Counted from the first letter of the stretch, positions 1 to 9,568 are shown. The stretch is DNA of 64,000 nt from an uncultured Macellibacteroides sp. (GCF_963667135.1 NZ_OY762974.1:1054001-1118000); one strand, 5' to 3'. Notes: generated from the letters alone by a model not told the origin. Program-made: numbers and translations.

Positions 1-826
1 AATTGTTTTTGGAATAATTGACACCTATGGAAGGTCTAATAAACAACCCGCTTTTGGGCTCTGTATATTGCGCACTAAAATCGGCCTTGTGTGTACCGAA
101 CGAACCTATTCCATAGGATACATCCAGGTAGTTCTTTACCTCTTTTTTAGTTAATATATTAATAGCTCCCCCCAAGGCATCGGCACCTAAGTCGGCCGGT
201 ACAACGCCTTTATAGATTTCAACACGATCTACAATATTTACAGGAAGATTGGCCAGCGATACACCGTTTCCGATAGACGTAAGAGGTACGCCATCAATAA
301 AATACCTAACCGAGTTCCCGGATAGTCCATTAATCGAGAGATCGAAATCCGCACCTACTCCTCCATCTTCACGTATTTTTATTCCGCTACTTCTTCCTAC
401 AAGAGCATTTAAATTATTCAACTCACTAGCCATACCCTTCACATCCAGTGAGTTTACAGAGAAGGAGCTTTCCCTGAGTTGCTGACTTTTCGTTTTACCG
501 TATATTTCGACCGACGACAGATTAATGACCAATTTCTCAAGTATGAAATCTTGTTGTCTATTACTTCTAATTTCAACGGTGGTTTTCAGTAATTTAAACC
601 CGATAGCAGATATCGAGATTACGCGTTTGCCTTGTGAGATTTCCAGAGAATAAGATCCATTATCATCTGTGTATACCCCTGTAGTCGTACCTTCAATGGC
701 TACTAAAGCCTGGGGGATGGGGTTATTTTCGTTGTCAGTTACCTCTCCGGTGACAAATACTTTTTGTTGTGCATACAAGGCTGGCAACAAACTAATTAAT
801 GTGACAAAAATGATTAAAAATCTCAT
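1..826 (-). CDS. TonB-dependent receptor, N-terminal part (truncated by window edge)
   Basis: An outer-membrane receptor that would import a ligand using TonB energy. I translated the minus strand from the ATG at 826-824; the frame stays open to the window edge (about 275 residues). A signal peptide (MRFLIIFVTLISLLPALYAQ) is followed by a carboxypeptidase-regulatory-like beta domain (about 22-100) and a plug domain (about 110-230) with the usual features: LNALVGRSSGIKI, a YFIDGVPL stretch and GGAINILTK at its end. The barrel lies outside the window. A cobalamin riboswitch directly upstream indicates a corrinoid receptor (BtuB-like) or another B12-regulated transporter. The riboswitch supports the B12 link; the exact ligand is inferred. 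Confidence 0.9.
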   Translation of the reverse strand, partial: MRFLIIFVTLISLLPALYAQQKVFVTGEVTDNENNPIPQALVAIEGTTTGVYTDDNGSYSLEISQGKRVISISAIGFKLLKTTVEIRSNRQQDFILEKLVINLSSVEIYGKTKSQQLRESSFSVNSLDVKGMASELNNLNALVGRSSGIKIREDGGVGADFDLSINGLSGNSVRYFIDGVPLTSIGNGVSLANLPVNIVDRVEIYKGVVPADLGADALGGAINILTKKEVKNYLDVSYGIGSFGTHKADFSAQYTEPKSGLFIRPSIGVNYSKNN

Positions 827-974
827 TCTAATTAATGTTTAACTATTTAAAACATCACGAACTAAGATTTTTTCAAAAACAGACCAAGCATTAGTACTCT
901 AAAAAAGTACAGACATAAGTTACCTGAAGTGCATTTGTTCTTTAGCCTTAGTCCACGAAAGCTTTACAACTATT

Positions 975-1157
975 TATTTTGGCAGGTCTTCTGACTTGCT
1001 CCATCTTTGAACATCCTTCCCATTCGTTAACGAACAGTGGCTTGAGTATTGTTCAAAGACTTTGATGGAGCTTACAGCAGCGGGTCTGTTCAGGATTTAC
1101 ACCTGATTCCCTTTTCATCATTTTTCCGAAGAAGCGGAATTATGACACCAAAATTTC
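975..1157 (-). promoter_or_regulatory. Cobalamin (AdoCbl) riboswitch
   Basis: On the minus strand the leader of the TonB receptor carries the conserved B12-box elements in order: GGGAATCAGGTGTAAATCCT, then GACCCGCTGCTGTAAGC, AAGCCACTG, GGGAAGG and AAGTCAGAAGACCTGCC. These match the cobalamin riboswitch consensus closely. It lies about 150 nt upstream of the receptor start and should reduce expression when adenosylcobalamin is abundant. The outer boundaries are approximate. Confidence 0.95.
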
Positions 1158-1161
1158 GACG

Positions 1162-1169
1162 CAAATATA
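1162..1169 (-). promoter_or_regulatory. Putative -7 promoter element of the riboswitch transcript
   Basis: TATATTTG on the minus strand matches the Bacteroidota -7 consensus TAnnTTTG and sits just upstream of the riboswitch. The -33 element is not clear. The interval from here to 1404 holds no supportable gene. Confidence 0.5.
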
Positions 1170-1404
1170 AAGATTATTTCACAATCAGTATCTCTTATTA
1201 TTAAAAACATATACTTTTACACCCTATTAAATTTCAAATCCTTATAGGTGCATTATTATTCGGTTACGAAATGCTATTTCTTCTTTATATTTGTGCTTAA
1301 AAGAAGGATTTATACCAACAGCGTGTGCAAATTGAGAAGCATTAAAAATGGGAATGATCTGAAGAATTCCGGGAAATTGTATTGATACTCCAGAAAAGGA
1401 ACAA

Positions 1405-2118
1405 TCAATTTGTCATAGGCACTTCCATCAACAATAACTTTGCATCCTGAGTCGCTTTAATGGTTACCTTATCCGTCTCCCATATTCCGTATCCGTCCCT
1501 TTTGTCGAGAAGCTGACCATCCACATCGGCCTGCCCTTCCAACACAAAGATATAAAGTCCGTTGCCCTCTTTCTTCCATGTATACGTATCCGATTTCCCT
1601 GCTTCGAATTTACCCAGATGAAACCACGCATCCTGATAAATCCACACCCCCTGATCATTCTGATCGGGCGAAAGAATCTGATAGAATGCGTTTTCTTTTT
1701 CTACATCCCTGATAGATAGCTGGTCGTAACGGGGAGTCACATCCTTCTTGTTGGAGAAAACCCAGATCTGAAGAAAGCGGGCATCACTATCCTGTCTTTT
1801 ATTGAACTCGCTGTGATACACCCCGGATCCTGCGCTCATCACCTGCACTTCGCCCTCTTTAATTACCGCCACATTCCCCATACTGTCTTTATGCTCCAGT
1901 TCGCCCGACAAAGGGATAGAGATAATTTCCATATTGTCGTGAGGGTGTTTTCCAAAACCCATACCTGCACTCACCCTATCATCGTTCAGCACCCTCAACG
2001 CACCAAAATGAATACGCTGGGGATTGTAGTAATTTGCAAAACTAAATGTATGGTAACTTTCCAACCAACCATGGTCTGCATGACCTCTTGAAGCCGCTTT
2101 GTGTAATACCGTTTTCAT
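1405..2118 (-). CDS. Pirin family protein
   Basis: A 237-residue bicupin of the pirin/YhhW type. Some relatives have quercetin 2,3-dioxygenase activity, but the physiological role in Bacteroidota is unknown. The N-terminal cupin shows family signatures: SRGHADHGWLESYHTFSFA, then NDDRVSAGMGFGKHPHDNMEII with the metal-ligand His residues (about 55-65), and VQVMSAGSGVYHSEFN with another His and the Glu (about 90-105). Length is normal for the family. The start is the only well-placed ATG before the signature begins. It stands alone between the riboswitch transcript and a sigma-factor operon. The cytoplasmic location follows from the absence of a signal peptide. Confidence 0.92.
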   Translation of the reverse strand: MKTVLHKAASRGHADHGWLESYHTFSFANYYNPQRIHFGALRVLNDDRVSAGMGFGKHPHDNMEIISIPLSGELEHKDSMGNVAVIKEGEVQVMSAGSGVYHSEFNKRQDSDARFLQIWVFSNKKDVTPRYDQLSIRDVEKENAFYQILSPDQNDQGVWIYQDAWFHLGKFEAGKSDTYTWKKEGNGLYIFVLEGQADVDGQLLDKRDGYGIWETDKVTIKATQDAKLLLMEVPMTN

Positions 2119-2267
2119 ACCTTACTTATTTGTTGTCAAATATTTATAACACAAAGGCAAAGCCAATAGTTTGAGAATTATCGTTGGTAAGCACACAAAT
2201 TATCGCAAAACCATTGCGGCGAGGCACATCAAGAATAGCCAAATTCCATTCATAAAAGGAATCTCTT

Positions 2268-2861
2268 TCAGTGTTCCTCTAACTCTTTTAGTTCGTTCAG
2301 ACTTTTCAGAATCGAATCAATATTTTTCCGATACATATGCCTGTATTCCCACCACGCACCCACAATGCCTATTACAATACTTACTGCAATGGCAACCCAT
2401 CTCCATACTTCCATATTGGGAGACAAAAGGCAAGCGATAATCGCTAATGCAACGATAACAATAGCTGCACTATAATTTAGAATACGAGTCCGCTTTATAA
2501 TGATATTGTAGTTCTGAACCAGGCGGATGTTGTCGCTTATCGGGTTCGAGAAATTGATTTTATGTAAAATAAGAAGATTCTTTATACTCCGCAGTGCACT
2601 TACAATCAAAAAGGCTATAGCTAAAAGAAAGATCCCGGTCTTGAATGGCCCGAAATAAATCCGATTCATTTGCCAGGTAAGTAAACCTATCACACCCATA
2701 CAGACTATGACACTAAAATAGTCGTAATTTATCATCCGGCTAAACGCTTTATCCGATTTAGCAACCAACATTTCCTTAATGATGGCAGCTTCCATAACCT
2801 CTTTTTGCATCATCCGATTGTTGATCAGATTCCACGTATTTTTTAATTCTTCCAGTTCCAT
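2268..2861 (-). CDS. Membrane protein encoded with an ECF sigma factor
   Basis: A 197-residue protein, 12 nt downstream of the sigma factor gene. The N-terminal ~50 residues are soluble and charged (MELEELKNTWNLINNRM). Four hydrophobic segments follow, in two pairs: about 50-66 and 73-90, then about 128-145 and 150-168. A charged tail ends in KSLNELKELEEH. The layout, soluble N-terminus plus membrane domain next to an ECF sigma factor, suggests an anti-sigma or sensing partner. No zinc-binding anti-sigma motif is visible, so the function is inferred only from context. Confidence 0.6.
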   Translation of the reverse strand: MELEELKNTWNLINNRMMQKEVMEAAIIKEMLVAKSDKAFSRMINYDYFSVIVCMGVIGLLTWQMNRIYFGPFKTGIFLLAIAFLIVSALRSIKNLLILHKINFSNPISDNIRLVQNYNIIIKRTRILNYSAAIVIVALAIIACLLSPNMEVWRWVAIAVSIVIGIVGAWWEYRHMYRKNIDSILKSLNELKELEEH

Positions 2862-2873
2862 AATCCTCTATTT

Positions 2874-3380
2874 TTAATGGTTAGACATATCGACAAGCTT
2901 CTCTTTGATCCGTTTCAGCTTCACCGCCACATTACTTACAGTAAGTCCGACGATATCCGCAATCTGCTGATAACTTTTCTCCTCCAGATAAAGCAGAATG
3001 ATGGCACGTTCAACGATTTTTAGCTGATGAATAAGGCGATACAACTCTTTAATTTCGGCACTCATATCCTCCGGTTGTTCGAAGACATCCGATAATTGGG
3101 AAAAGGACACCCGCTGGGGTTTGCGCATCTCCTTTCGTATACCGGAAATGCAGGTATTGAGGGCAATCCGGTAAATCCAGGTGGAAACTGCACTCTCGTT
3201 GCGGAATTTAGGGTAAGCCACCCACAAATTACTCACAACATCCTGATAAAGATCGCCGAGCGTAGAATCTTCAGAGATATAAAATGAACAAACTTTATAT
3301 ATAACCCGCTCATTTTGCTGAATCATCCCGATAAATGCCTTTTCAAGATCAGTATTATTCATCTGCTTTTGCTTTTTCAA
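2874..3380 (-). CDS. ECF-type RNA polymerase sigma factor
   Basis: A 168-residue sigma-70 family protein of the extracytoplasmic-function type. Region 2 lies at about 15-85 (GDLYQDVVSNLWVAYPKFR, then AVSTWIYRIALNTCISGIRK). Region 4 lies at about 110-165, with a helix-turn-helix at YQQIADIVGLTVSNVAVKLKR. Regions 1 and 3 are missing, as expected. It is the first gene of a two-gene operon with a membrane protein. An internal Met at residue 7 (MNNTDLEK) could be the true start. The regulon cannot be seen from here. Confidence 0.9.
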   Translation of the reverse strand: MKKQKQMNNTDLEKAFIGMIQQNERVIYKVCSFYISEDSTLGDLYQDVVSNLWVAYPKFRNESAVSTWIYRIALNTCISGIRKEMRKPQRVSFSQLSDVFEQPEDMSAEIKELYRLIHQLKIVERAIILLYLEEKSYQQIADIVGLTVSNVAVKLKRIKEKLVDMSNH

Positions 3381-3501
3381 TATTAGTCGCTCAAAGTTGA
3401 AAAGAATTACACGGATGAGTAAAGAAATAGTGATTTATTTTTCAGTCTTATTTATTCTGCGATACTCCGGTATGCCGGAGCAGGCGGCGGAGGCCATTCG
3501 T

Positions 3502-3585
3502 GCCAAATTACTGAATACTTTTTAGCCAAATTACTGAATAGAATGATGCCAAACGACTGAATAGAATCAAGCCAAATTACTGAAT
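3502..3585 (+). repeat. Four-copy repeat array, exact 23-bp period
   Basis: Copies of GCCAAATTACTGAAT start at 3502, 3525, 3548 (variant GCCAAACGACTGAAT) and 3571, exactly 23 bp apart. The array lies 58 bp upstream of an ATPase gene and ends 15 bp before its putative -7 element, where an operator or iteron would be expected. The repeat itself is directly visible; the regulatory role is inference. Confidence 0.85.
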
Positions 3586-3599
3586 TCAGAAATTTATAT

Positions 3600-3607
3600 T
3601 ATCTTTG
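3600..3607 (+). promoter_or_regulatory. Putative -7 promoter element of the DUF4143 ATPase gene
   Basis: TATCTTTG matches TAnnTTTG exactly, 36 bp before the ATG. The -33 position falls inside the fourth copy of the 23-bp array, so a protein bound there could compete with RNA polymerase. Confidence 0.6.
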
Positions 3608-3642
3608 TAACATACATAGTAACTTTATACATATACATTTAT

Positions 3643-4929
3643 ATGGCAAAAGACAGGTATAAACCAAGAGTAATAGACCAGCTTCTCAGCAGGAAATTGA
3701 GAGGTAAAGGTGCCGTATTAATAGAAGGTGCAAAATGGTGTGGGAAGACATCTACAGCCGAGCAACAGGCCAAAAGCATCATTTACATGTCCGACCCAAA
3801 ACGCAGAGATCAATACCAGCTATTTGTAGATACCGATCCGGAGATGATATTGAATGGAGATACACCTCGTTTGATTGATGAATGGCAAGAAACTCCGAAA
3901 CTGTGGGATCTGATACGGTTCGAGGTTGACCACCGGGAAGGTTTAGGACACTTCATCCTTACAGGTTCTGCTGTCCCGGCAAAGCGGGATGAGATTTTAC
4001 ATTCAGGCACAGGACGTTTTGCATGGTTAATTATGCGGCCTATGAGCCTTTGGGAATCGGGCGACTCTAATGGTAGTGTAAGTTTACGCGAGCTATTCGA
4101 TTCACCTAAAAGCATTGCCGCAACTTGTGATTTAGATTTGAAAAGAATAGCCTTTCTTACCTGTAGAGGCGGTTGGCCACAAGCATCGCTTATGGGTGAT
4201 GATAAAGACATTGCGCTGGATCAGGCTATTGATTATTACGATGCTGTAGTGAATTCTGATATTCAGCGAGTAGACGGTGTTGACAGAGATCCGGAACGGG
4301 TAAAACGATTGATGCGCTCTTACGCCCGGTATCAAGGCAGTCAATCTTCTTTTGCTGAAATAGGCAAGGATATGACAGCCAATGAGCATGGTGCTTTAGA
4401 CGAAAACACCATCAGTACTTACCTCAATGCACTTAGAAAAATATTTGTGGTAGAGGATATGCGTGCCTGGAATCCGAACCTGCGTTCCAAGACGGCTATT
4501 CGTACTACGGATACCCGTTACTTCGTTGACCCATCCATCGCAACAGCAGCCCTTGGTCTGGGCCCTGATGACTTGATGCATGATTTGGAAACATTTGGTT
4601 TGATTTTTGAAACACTTTGTGTGCGTGATCTTCGTGTCTTTGCACAAGCACTTGATGGTGAAGTGTATCATTACCGGGACAAAACCGGACTGGAATGCGA
4701 TGCCGTTGTTCATTTGCGCAATGGCAGCTATGGTCTTATCGAGATTAAGTTGGGTGGAGACAAACTAATTGATGAAGGTTCTAAAACGCTGAATGCTCTT
4801 GCTTCAAAAATTGATACCACAAGAATGAAGAACCCTTCATTTCTTATGATACTTACAGCGGTAGGTGATTTTGCTTATCGACGCCAGGATGGCGTTTACG
4901 TAGTGCCAATTGGCTGCCTGAAAGATTAG
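3643..4929 (+). CDS. ATP-binding protein, AAA_14/DUF4143 type
   Basis: A 428-residue P-loop ATPase. An N-terminal AAA-like domain (about 20-200) carries Walker A GAKWCGKTS (about 30), a Walker B-like LIDEWQE (about 77) and a sensor-like ILTGSAVP (about 105). The C-terminal DUF4143 domain (about 205-400) includes RYFVDPSIATAALGL, FETLCVRDLRVFAQ, and GLECDAVVHL...YGLIEIKLGG, which resembles a degenerate PD-(D/E)XK nuclease core (D...EIK). These proteins are common and mobile in Bacteroidota, and their function is unknown. It is monocistronic, with a repeat array before it and a hairpin after it. Confidence 0.88.
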   Translation: MAKDRYKPRVIDQLLSRKLRGKGAVLIEGAKWCGKTSTAEQQAKSIIYMSDPKRRDQYQLFVDTDPEMILNGDTPRLIDEWQETPKLWDLIRFEVDHREGLGHFILTGSAVPAKRDEILHSGTGRFAWLIMRPMSLWESGDSNGSVSLRELFDSPKSIAATCDLDLKRIAFLTCRGGWPQASLMGDDKDIALDQAIDYYDAVVNSDIQRVDGVDRDPERVKRLMRSYARYQGSQSSFAEIGKDMTANEHGALDENTISTYLNALRKIFVVEDMRAWNPNLRSKTAIRTTDTRYFVDPSIATAALGLGPDDLMHDLETFGLIFETLCVRDLRVFAQALDGEVYHYRDKTGLECDAVVHLRNGSYGLIEIKLGGDKLIDEGSKTLNALASKIDTTRMKNPSFLMILTAVGDFAYRRQDGVYVVPIGCLKD

Positions 4930-4940
4930 GGTTATCTTAT

Positions 4941-4964
4941 TGTACCACCATTCCGGGTGGTACA
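4941..4964. terminator. Hairpin after the DUF4143 ATPase
   Basis: TGTACCACC and GGTGGTACA form an almost perfect stem with a short loop, 12 nt after the stop codon. There is no T-run, so termination is only likely. From here to 5301 no gene is supported. Confidence 0.5.
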
Positions 4965-5301
4965 AACTATTGTCATATAAATAATAGTTCAAAAGAATAG
5001 CTAATAATTCACTTGGAGTATCCATATTAAATGTATAAAGCAATTGCATATCATTGTATCTCATTAATGGCAAAAGTGTGGTTATCGAATACAGTTGTAT
5101 CTAATACAAAAATGATATTTCTTTACCAATAAACAAAATCGGTCTGTTTCCTAATCCAACTTGTCAAGAACAAGAAAACTATCAGATCTTTCTTTCTTCA
5201 TTTTCTCCTGGATATATTTCATTCGTCAAGTGAAATTTACCATTGGTCAGATTAATTTGAACCTCCTTCTGCATCTATGTAGTTTTGAAACAAAAACGAA
5301 T

Positions 5302-7746
5302 ATGTGTAATGTAAAGTTGCATACAATTATTCTGGCATGCCTTATTTATACGGCAGCCATACCGGCACAACAGGTACCGGCAACCCATGGCAACATCGCA
5401 GGGAGAATTACAGGCACGAGTAACCATCCGTTGGAAAGTGCCACCTTATTGCTGTTAAACGGCGCAGATTCATCTTATGTAACAGGTACAGCTTCCAATC
5501 AGCAGGGCGAGTTTGAAATCAAAGCGGTAAAACGGGGCAGTTATCTTCTGGAAGCTTCTCTTCTGGGATATAAGAATCAATCGGTTCCTGTTGTTGTTCA
5601 AAACGGGAAGATTACAGAGTTGCCCGTACTGGTACTGAAAGAAGATGTCCACATGCTGGGAACTGTAACGGTTGTTGGCAAGCAGAAAGCGGTAGAGTTA
5701 GAAGCCGGGAGAACGGTTATCAACCTGTCTTCGTCTGTTATGGGATCGCAGGGAAATTCATTAGACGCACTGAAAAATCTACCCGGCGTGTTTGTTAAAG
5801 AAGATGGCACGGTAATGCTAAACGGTCAGGTGGGAGCTACGATTCTGATAAATGGAAAGCAGACTTTTCTGTCCGGCGAGAATCTTGTAAGCCTGTTACG
5901 GTCCATGCCGGCGGTATCGGTTGATAAGATTGAATTAATTACCAATCCGTCTTCGCAATTCGATGCGGCCGGTAAATCCGGACTGATCAACATTCAGACC
6001 CGTGCTATAAAGATGCAAGGAATAACGCTTAACCTGAATGCCGGGTACGAACAAGGAAAGTATGGACGAGGATATACCGGCGGACGGTTTACTTTCCAGA
6101 ACAGAAAACTTACACTGTTTGCCGACTACAACCACTATCAGGGAGATAAAAATATTGAGCTCGATATCTTAAGGGAACGGGCCGGTGATAGAGGGAATGT
6201 AATGCAATATACGTTGAGGAAGTATGAAGATAAGGCTGATTATTTCCGGGTTGGTTTTGCCTATGATATCACTGATAAAATTTCGGCAGGAGCTTATACG
6301 AGCGGAAATTTGTACCGGCAGACGTTGCCGGGAAGTACGCAGTCTCAATTTAGCATGACCGGACAGCCTGTTGATTCCTCTTTGTACACAACGAACACAA
6401 ATGTGACAAGACAGAATTCCTTCACCGGTGGCGTAAATCTGGGTTATAAGGATAATGCAAAAAGAGAAGCCGACCTCTCTTTCGATTATCTGCTGTTCGA
6501 TCATGGAGAGGACCTGATAATGTATAATAAGATGCTCGGCTCTTCTTTGCAGCCAATCGGACAGGATACGTTAAAAGGTGATTTGAACGGAGATATTACG
6601 ATGTTCTCCCTGCAGACAAATTTTGTGTTTCCATTCTCTGAAAAAAGTTCACTCCGTACAGGAGGCAAACTTACCAAAGTAGCCCTTGATAACAAAGCCC
6701 TGTATACAAATCCGTTGAATAGCGGATGGGAAATCGATAACGGGCTAAGCAACCAATACACGTACGATGAGAATATCAGCGCAGCTTATGTGCAATTAAA
6801 TACGAGTATGGGGGCTATTGGCATACAAGCCGGACTGCGTATGGAGAATACGGAAGTCAGCGGTACTCATTCTTCTTTCGATCCGTGGGGACAGGATTCG
6901 TCTTATCAGAACAGCTACACCAATTTATTTCCTAATGCAGTGTTGCAGTACAGTTTCCGCGGCAGCGGAAACAACTTGTCGCTGTTATACAGCAGACGGA
7001 TCATACGTCCCAGTTACCGCGATCTTAGTCCGTTTAATTATATCTGGGACGAATATACTGTTTCGCAAGGTAATCCGAACCTGAAAGCCGAATTTACCGA
7101 TAACATGGAGCTTGTATTCGGGTATAAGAAAGCCTATCGGGCAAGCCTCTTCTTCTCGCACACCAGCGATGCCATAGCCACAAGCATTCATGCCCTCGAA
7201 AACAGCAAGATACTGATCTATCCTGAGAATCTGGCTTCCAATACCCGTTTAGGCGTACGGCTTGATGGTGGAGACCTGATGAAGCTGCCCTGGTGGAAGC
7301 TTCATGCCAATGGAAGTTTTTATTATTCATGGTATAGCTGGGATGAATACGGAATGAAAAAAGAGAGCCGGAGGTTCACACCTTCCGTTAGTTTGAACAG
7401 TCAGTTTATATTGCCGAAAGGCTGGAGTGCCGAACTTACCGGTTTTTATAATGGATGGATGGTTGCAGGGCAGGCATTGATTCATCCTATCTGGTCGGTA
7501 AATGCCGGAATCCAAAAGAAGGTATGGAATGATAAGGCAACGGTAAGGTTGTTTGCCAACGATATTTTCTTTACCAACCGCGACAAGATGAATATAGCCG
7601 TTACAGGCTTAAAGGGTTGGTCCAATCAACGGCACGACATGACTACCATCGGATTGTCGGTCTCCTTCAATTTCAAACAGGGCGAACAAGCGAAAAAAAC
7701 GCTGCGTGATACCACGATAGATGAAAGTAAAAGAATAAATTTGTAA
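5302..7746 (+). CDS. TonB-dependent receptor-like outer membrane beta-barrel protein (OMP_b-brl_3 type)
   Basis: An 814-residue outer-membrane barrel protein. I chose the ATG at 5302 because it opens a signal peptide (MCNVKLHTIILACLIYTAAIPAQ); an in-frame TTG 141 nt upstream would bury it. After the signal come a carboxypeptidase-regulatory domain (about 28-115), a plug (NSLDALKNLPGVFV..., then VDKIELITNPSSQFDAAGKSGLINI, about 150-235) and a long barrel rich in aromatic strands. The C-terminus is a soluble tail (KKTLRDTTIDESKRINL) rather than a terminal aromatic strand. A LytS-type kinase and LytTR regulator follow within 22 nt, an arrangement common for this family in Bacteroidota. The substrate is unknown; a role in envelope signalling is inferred. 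Confidence 0.88.
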   Translation: MCNVKLHTIILACLIYTAAIPAQQVPATHGNIAGRITGTSNHPLESATLLLLNGADSSYVTGTASNQQGEFEIKAVKRGSYLLEASLLGYKNQSVPVVVQNGKITELPVLVLKEDVHMLGTVTVVGKQKAVELEAGRTVINLSSSVMGSQGNSLDALKNLPGVFVKEDGTVMLNGQVGATILINGKQTFLSGENLVSLLRSMPAVSVDKIELITNPSSQFDAAGKSGLINIQTRAIKMQGITLNLNAGYEQGKYGRGYTGGRFTFQNRKLTLFADYNHYQGDKNIELDILRERAGDRGNVMQYTLRKYEDKADYFRVGFAYDITDKISAGAYTSGNLYRQTLPGSTQSQFSMTGQPVDSSLYTTNTNVTRQNSFTGGVNLGYKDNAKREADLSFDYLLFDHGEDLIMYNKMLGSSLQPIGQDTLKGDLNGDITMFSLQTNFVFPFSEKSSLRTGGKLTKVALDNKALYTNPLNSGWEIDNGLSNQYTYDENISAAYVQLNTSMGAIGIQAGLRMENTEVSGTHSSFDPWGQDSSYQNSYTNLFPNAVLQYSFRGSGNNLSLLYSRRIIRPSYRDLSPFNYIWDEYTVSQGNPNLKAEFTDNMELVFGYKKAYRASLFFSHTSDAIATSIHALENSKILIYPENLASNTRLGVRLDGGDLMKLPWWKLHANGSFYYSWYSWDEYGMKKESRRFTPSVSLNSQFILPKGWSAELTGFYNGWMVAGQALIHPIWSVNAGIQKKVWNDKATVRLFANDIFFTNRDKMNIAVTGLKGWSNQRHDMTTIGLSVSFNFKQGEQAKKTLRDTTIDESKRINL

Positions 7747-7768
7747 CAGATACAAAATAGATACGATC

Positions 7769-8806
7769 ATGAAGTTCCTGTACAAATGGCTTAGTCCGTT
7801 GCTGGTGGCGATATTTGCATCATGCAGTATATGGCTTATTACGGATATTGCCAAAGATGTTCGTTTCTGGGAAGCTGGATGGCCTAATCTGAGGGCCCGG
7901 CTGGAAGCATTTATTCTGGTCATGGCAGCTTGTCTGATCCTTAACCGGATTTACAACCGGATTACGGACTACTATATAAAAAAGAACAGAGCAAACGCAC
8001 CGAAAAATAGAAATGCCGAGTATGGCCTGGTATTTCTGGTTATCATTCTGGTGACAAATATTATCTATCTTTTAGTTACCTATTATGTGAATGTAACCGA
8101 ATACAGGTGGGGAGAATCAGGGATTATTAATGCCATTTGTATTCCAATTATGTTTTTGTATTATATTTTTATGCGGAGCAGCAAGGTGGATAAAGCATAC
8201 ACACAACAGAATCTGCTGCTTGAAAAGGTAAAAGTGGATCAGCTGGAAACGGAACTCAAATTCCTTAAATCGCAATATCATCCGCATTTCCTTTTCAATG
8301 CCCTGAACACGGTATACGTACAGTTGGATAAAGAAAATAAGCCGGCCAGGCAGACCATCGAATTACTATCCGATTTGTTACGCTATCAGTTGTATAACGT
8401 AAGTCAGGAGGTTACCGTAGGGCAGGAAATAGAGTACCTGAATACTTATATCCGGTTTCAGAAGCTTCGGATGAGCGACCGTTTAAAGCTGAAAACGACC
8501 TTCGACCCTCAGGTGAATGAGCTGAAAGTGAGTCCCCTGCTTTTTCAACCCTTGCTTGAAAACGCCTTTAAATATGTAGATGGCGATTATTGGATTACTA
8601 TCAGTGTATGCCTGGAAGAGGATAAAATACATTTTACGATAGAGAACTCCGTTTTGGAAGCAATGCCCGATGATAAAATAAACAAAGGTATAGGAATAGA
8701 AAACCTGAGGCGCAGACTGGATCTGTTGTATCCCGGCAGATACAGTCTGAATATAGTACCCAAAGAAAATTCATTCTTTGCAGAATTAATTATAAAAGCA
8801 GCCTGA
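7769..8806 (+). CDS. LytS/YehU-family sensor histidine kinase
   Basis: A 345-residue membrane histidine kinase. Four hydrophobic segments lie at about 8-27, 45-62, 85-105 and 115-135. They are followed by a coiled coil (LLLEKVKVDQLETELKFLKS) and the His_kinase domain with phospho-acceptor motif QYHPHFLFNALNTVY (about 170). The ATPase domain has an N-box at LLFQPLLENAFKYV (about 265) and a glycine box at NKGIGIENLRRRL (about 310). There is no periplasmic sensor, so the input is probably membrane-borne. It is co-transcribed with the barrel gene upstream and, 1 nt downstream, its LytTR partner. Confidence 0.93.
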   Translation: MKFLYKWLSPLLVAIFASCSIWLITDIAKDVRFWEAGWPNLRARLEAFILVMAACLILNRIYNRITDYYIKKNRANAPKNRNAEYGLVFLVIILVTNIIYLLVTYYVNVTEYRWGESGIINAICIPIMFLYYIFMRSSKVDKAYTQQNLLLEKVKVDQLETELKFLKSQYHPHFLFNALNTVYVQLDKENKPARQTIELLSDLLRYQLYNVSQEVTVGQEIEYLNTYIRFQKLRMSDRLKLKTTFDPQVNELKVSPLLFQPLLENAFKYVDGDYWITISVCLEEDKIHFTIENSVLEAMPDDKINKGIGIENLRRRLDLLYPGRYSLNIVPKENSFFAELIIKAA

Positions 8807-8807
8807 T

Positions 8808-9515
8808 ATGGATATTAAGTGTATAATCACCGACGATGAACCTCTTGCCCGCAAAGGGTTACGCGAATATGTGGAGGATGTTGATTTCCTGTTGCTCATT
8901 GGCGAATGCGAAAATGCCATGCAGCTAAATACGATGCTTAAGAGCACTCTGCCCGATCTGCTTTTTCTGGATATAGAAATGCCCCGCATGTCGGGACTCG
9001 ATTTATTGTCTAGCCTGCAGAATCCACCCAAAGTAATTATTACATCTGCATACGAACAGTATGCACTTAAAGGCTACGAATTCGATGTGGTTGATTATCT
9101 GCTGAAACCTATATCGTTCGAACGTTTCCTTAAGGCCGTAAACAAGGTACACGATCAGATTGAGAAAGAACTTAAATCAGAAACAGACGGATATGTGTTT
9201 GTTAAAAGCGACAAACAACTGATAAAGATTTTATTAAAAGACATCCTTTTTATTGAAAGCCTGGAAAATTATGTGATAATATATACAGAATCATCCAAAG
9301 AAATTATATACGTAACACTCAAACACATAGCAGAGTCTCTTCCCTGTGATGTTTTTTTGCAAGTACACAGGTCGTATATCGTAAATACCGTACAGGTGAA
9401 AGCTATTGAGGGTAATATGCTGAAAATAGGAACACATAATATCCCGGTTGCCCGCAACCTGCGTGAAAAGGTCTATAATTTTATACTAAACAACCGGCTG
9501 ATTTCATTTAAGTAA
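8808..9515 (+). CDS. LytTR-family response regulator
   Basis: A 235-residue regulator. The receiver domain (1-120) has the acidic pocket ITDDEPLARKG, phospho-acceptor Asp in LLFLDIEMPRMSGLDL (about 53), a Thr/Ser site (IITSAYEQYA) and Lys in YLLKPISFERF (about 103). The C-terminal LytTR DNA-binding domain (about 135-230) shows LKDILFIESLENYV and FLQVHRSYIVN. The start is 1 nt after the kinase stop, so the two are a matched pair. Targets cannot be read from the window; the adjacent barrel gene is a likely one. Confidence 0.94.
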   Translation: MDIKCIITDDEPLARKGLREYVEDVDFLLLIGECENAMQLNTMLKSTLPDLLFLDIEMPRMSGLDLLSSLQNPPKVIITSAYEQYALKGYEFDVVDYLLKPISFERFLKAVNKVHDQIEKELKSETDGYVFVKSDKQLIKILLKDILFIESLENYVIIYTESSKEIIYVTLKHIAESLPCDVFLQVHRSYIVNTVQVKAIEGNMLKIGTHNIPVARNLREKVYNFILNNRLISFK

Positions 9516-9568
9516 TTGCTTTTACAAACTAACGCTTAATCATATTCCGCCACACGTGTGGCAAATAT

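Noticed and set aside
3484-3501. An 18-bp identity with the primase gene at about 18748 (ggcggcggaggccattcg)
   Set aside because: It corresponds to common codons for Ala-Ala-Glu-Ala-Ile-Arg, and the surrounding sequence is unrelated, so chance or codon bias is the likely cause.
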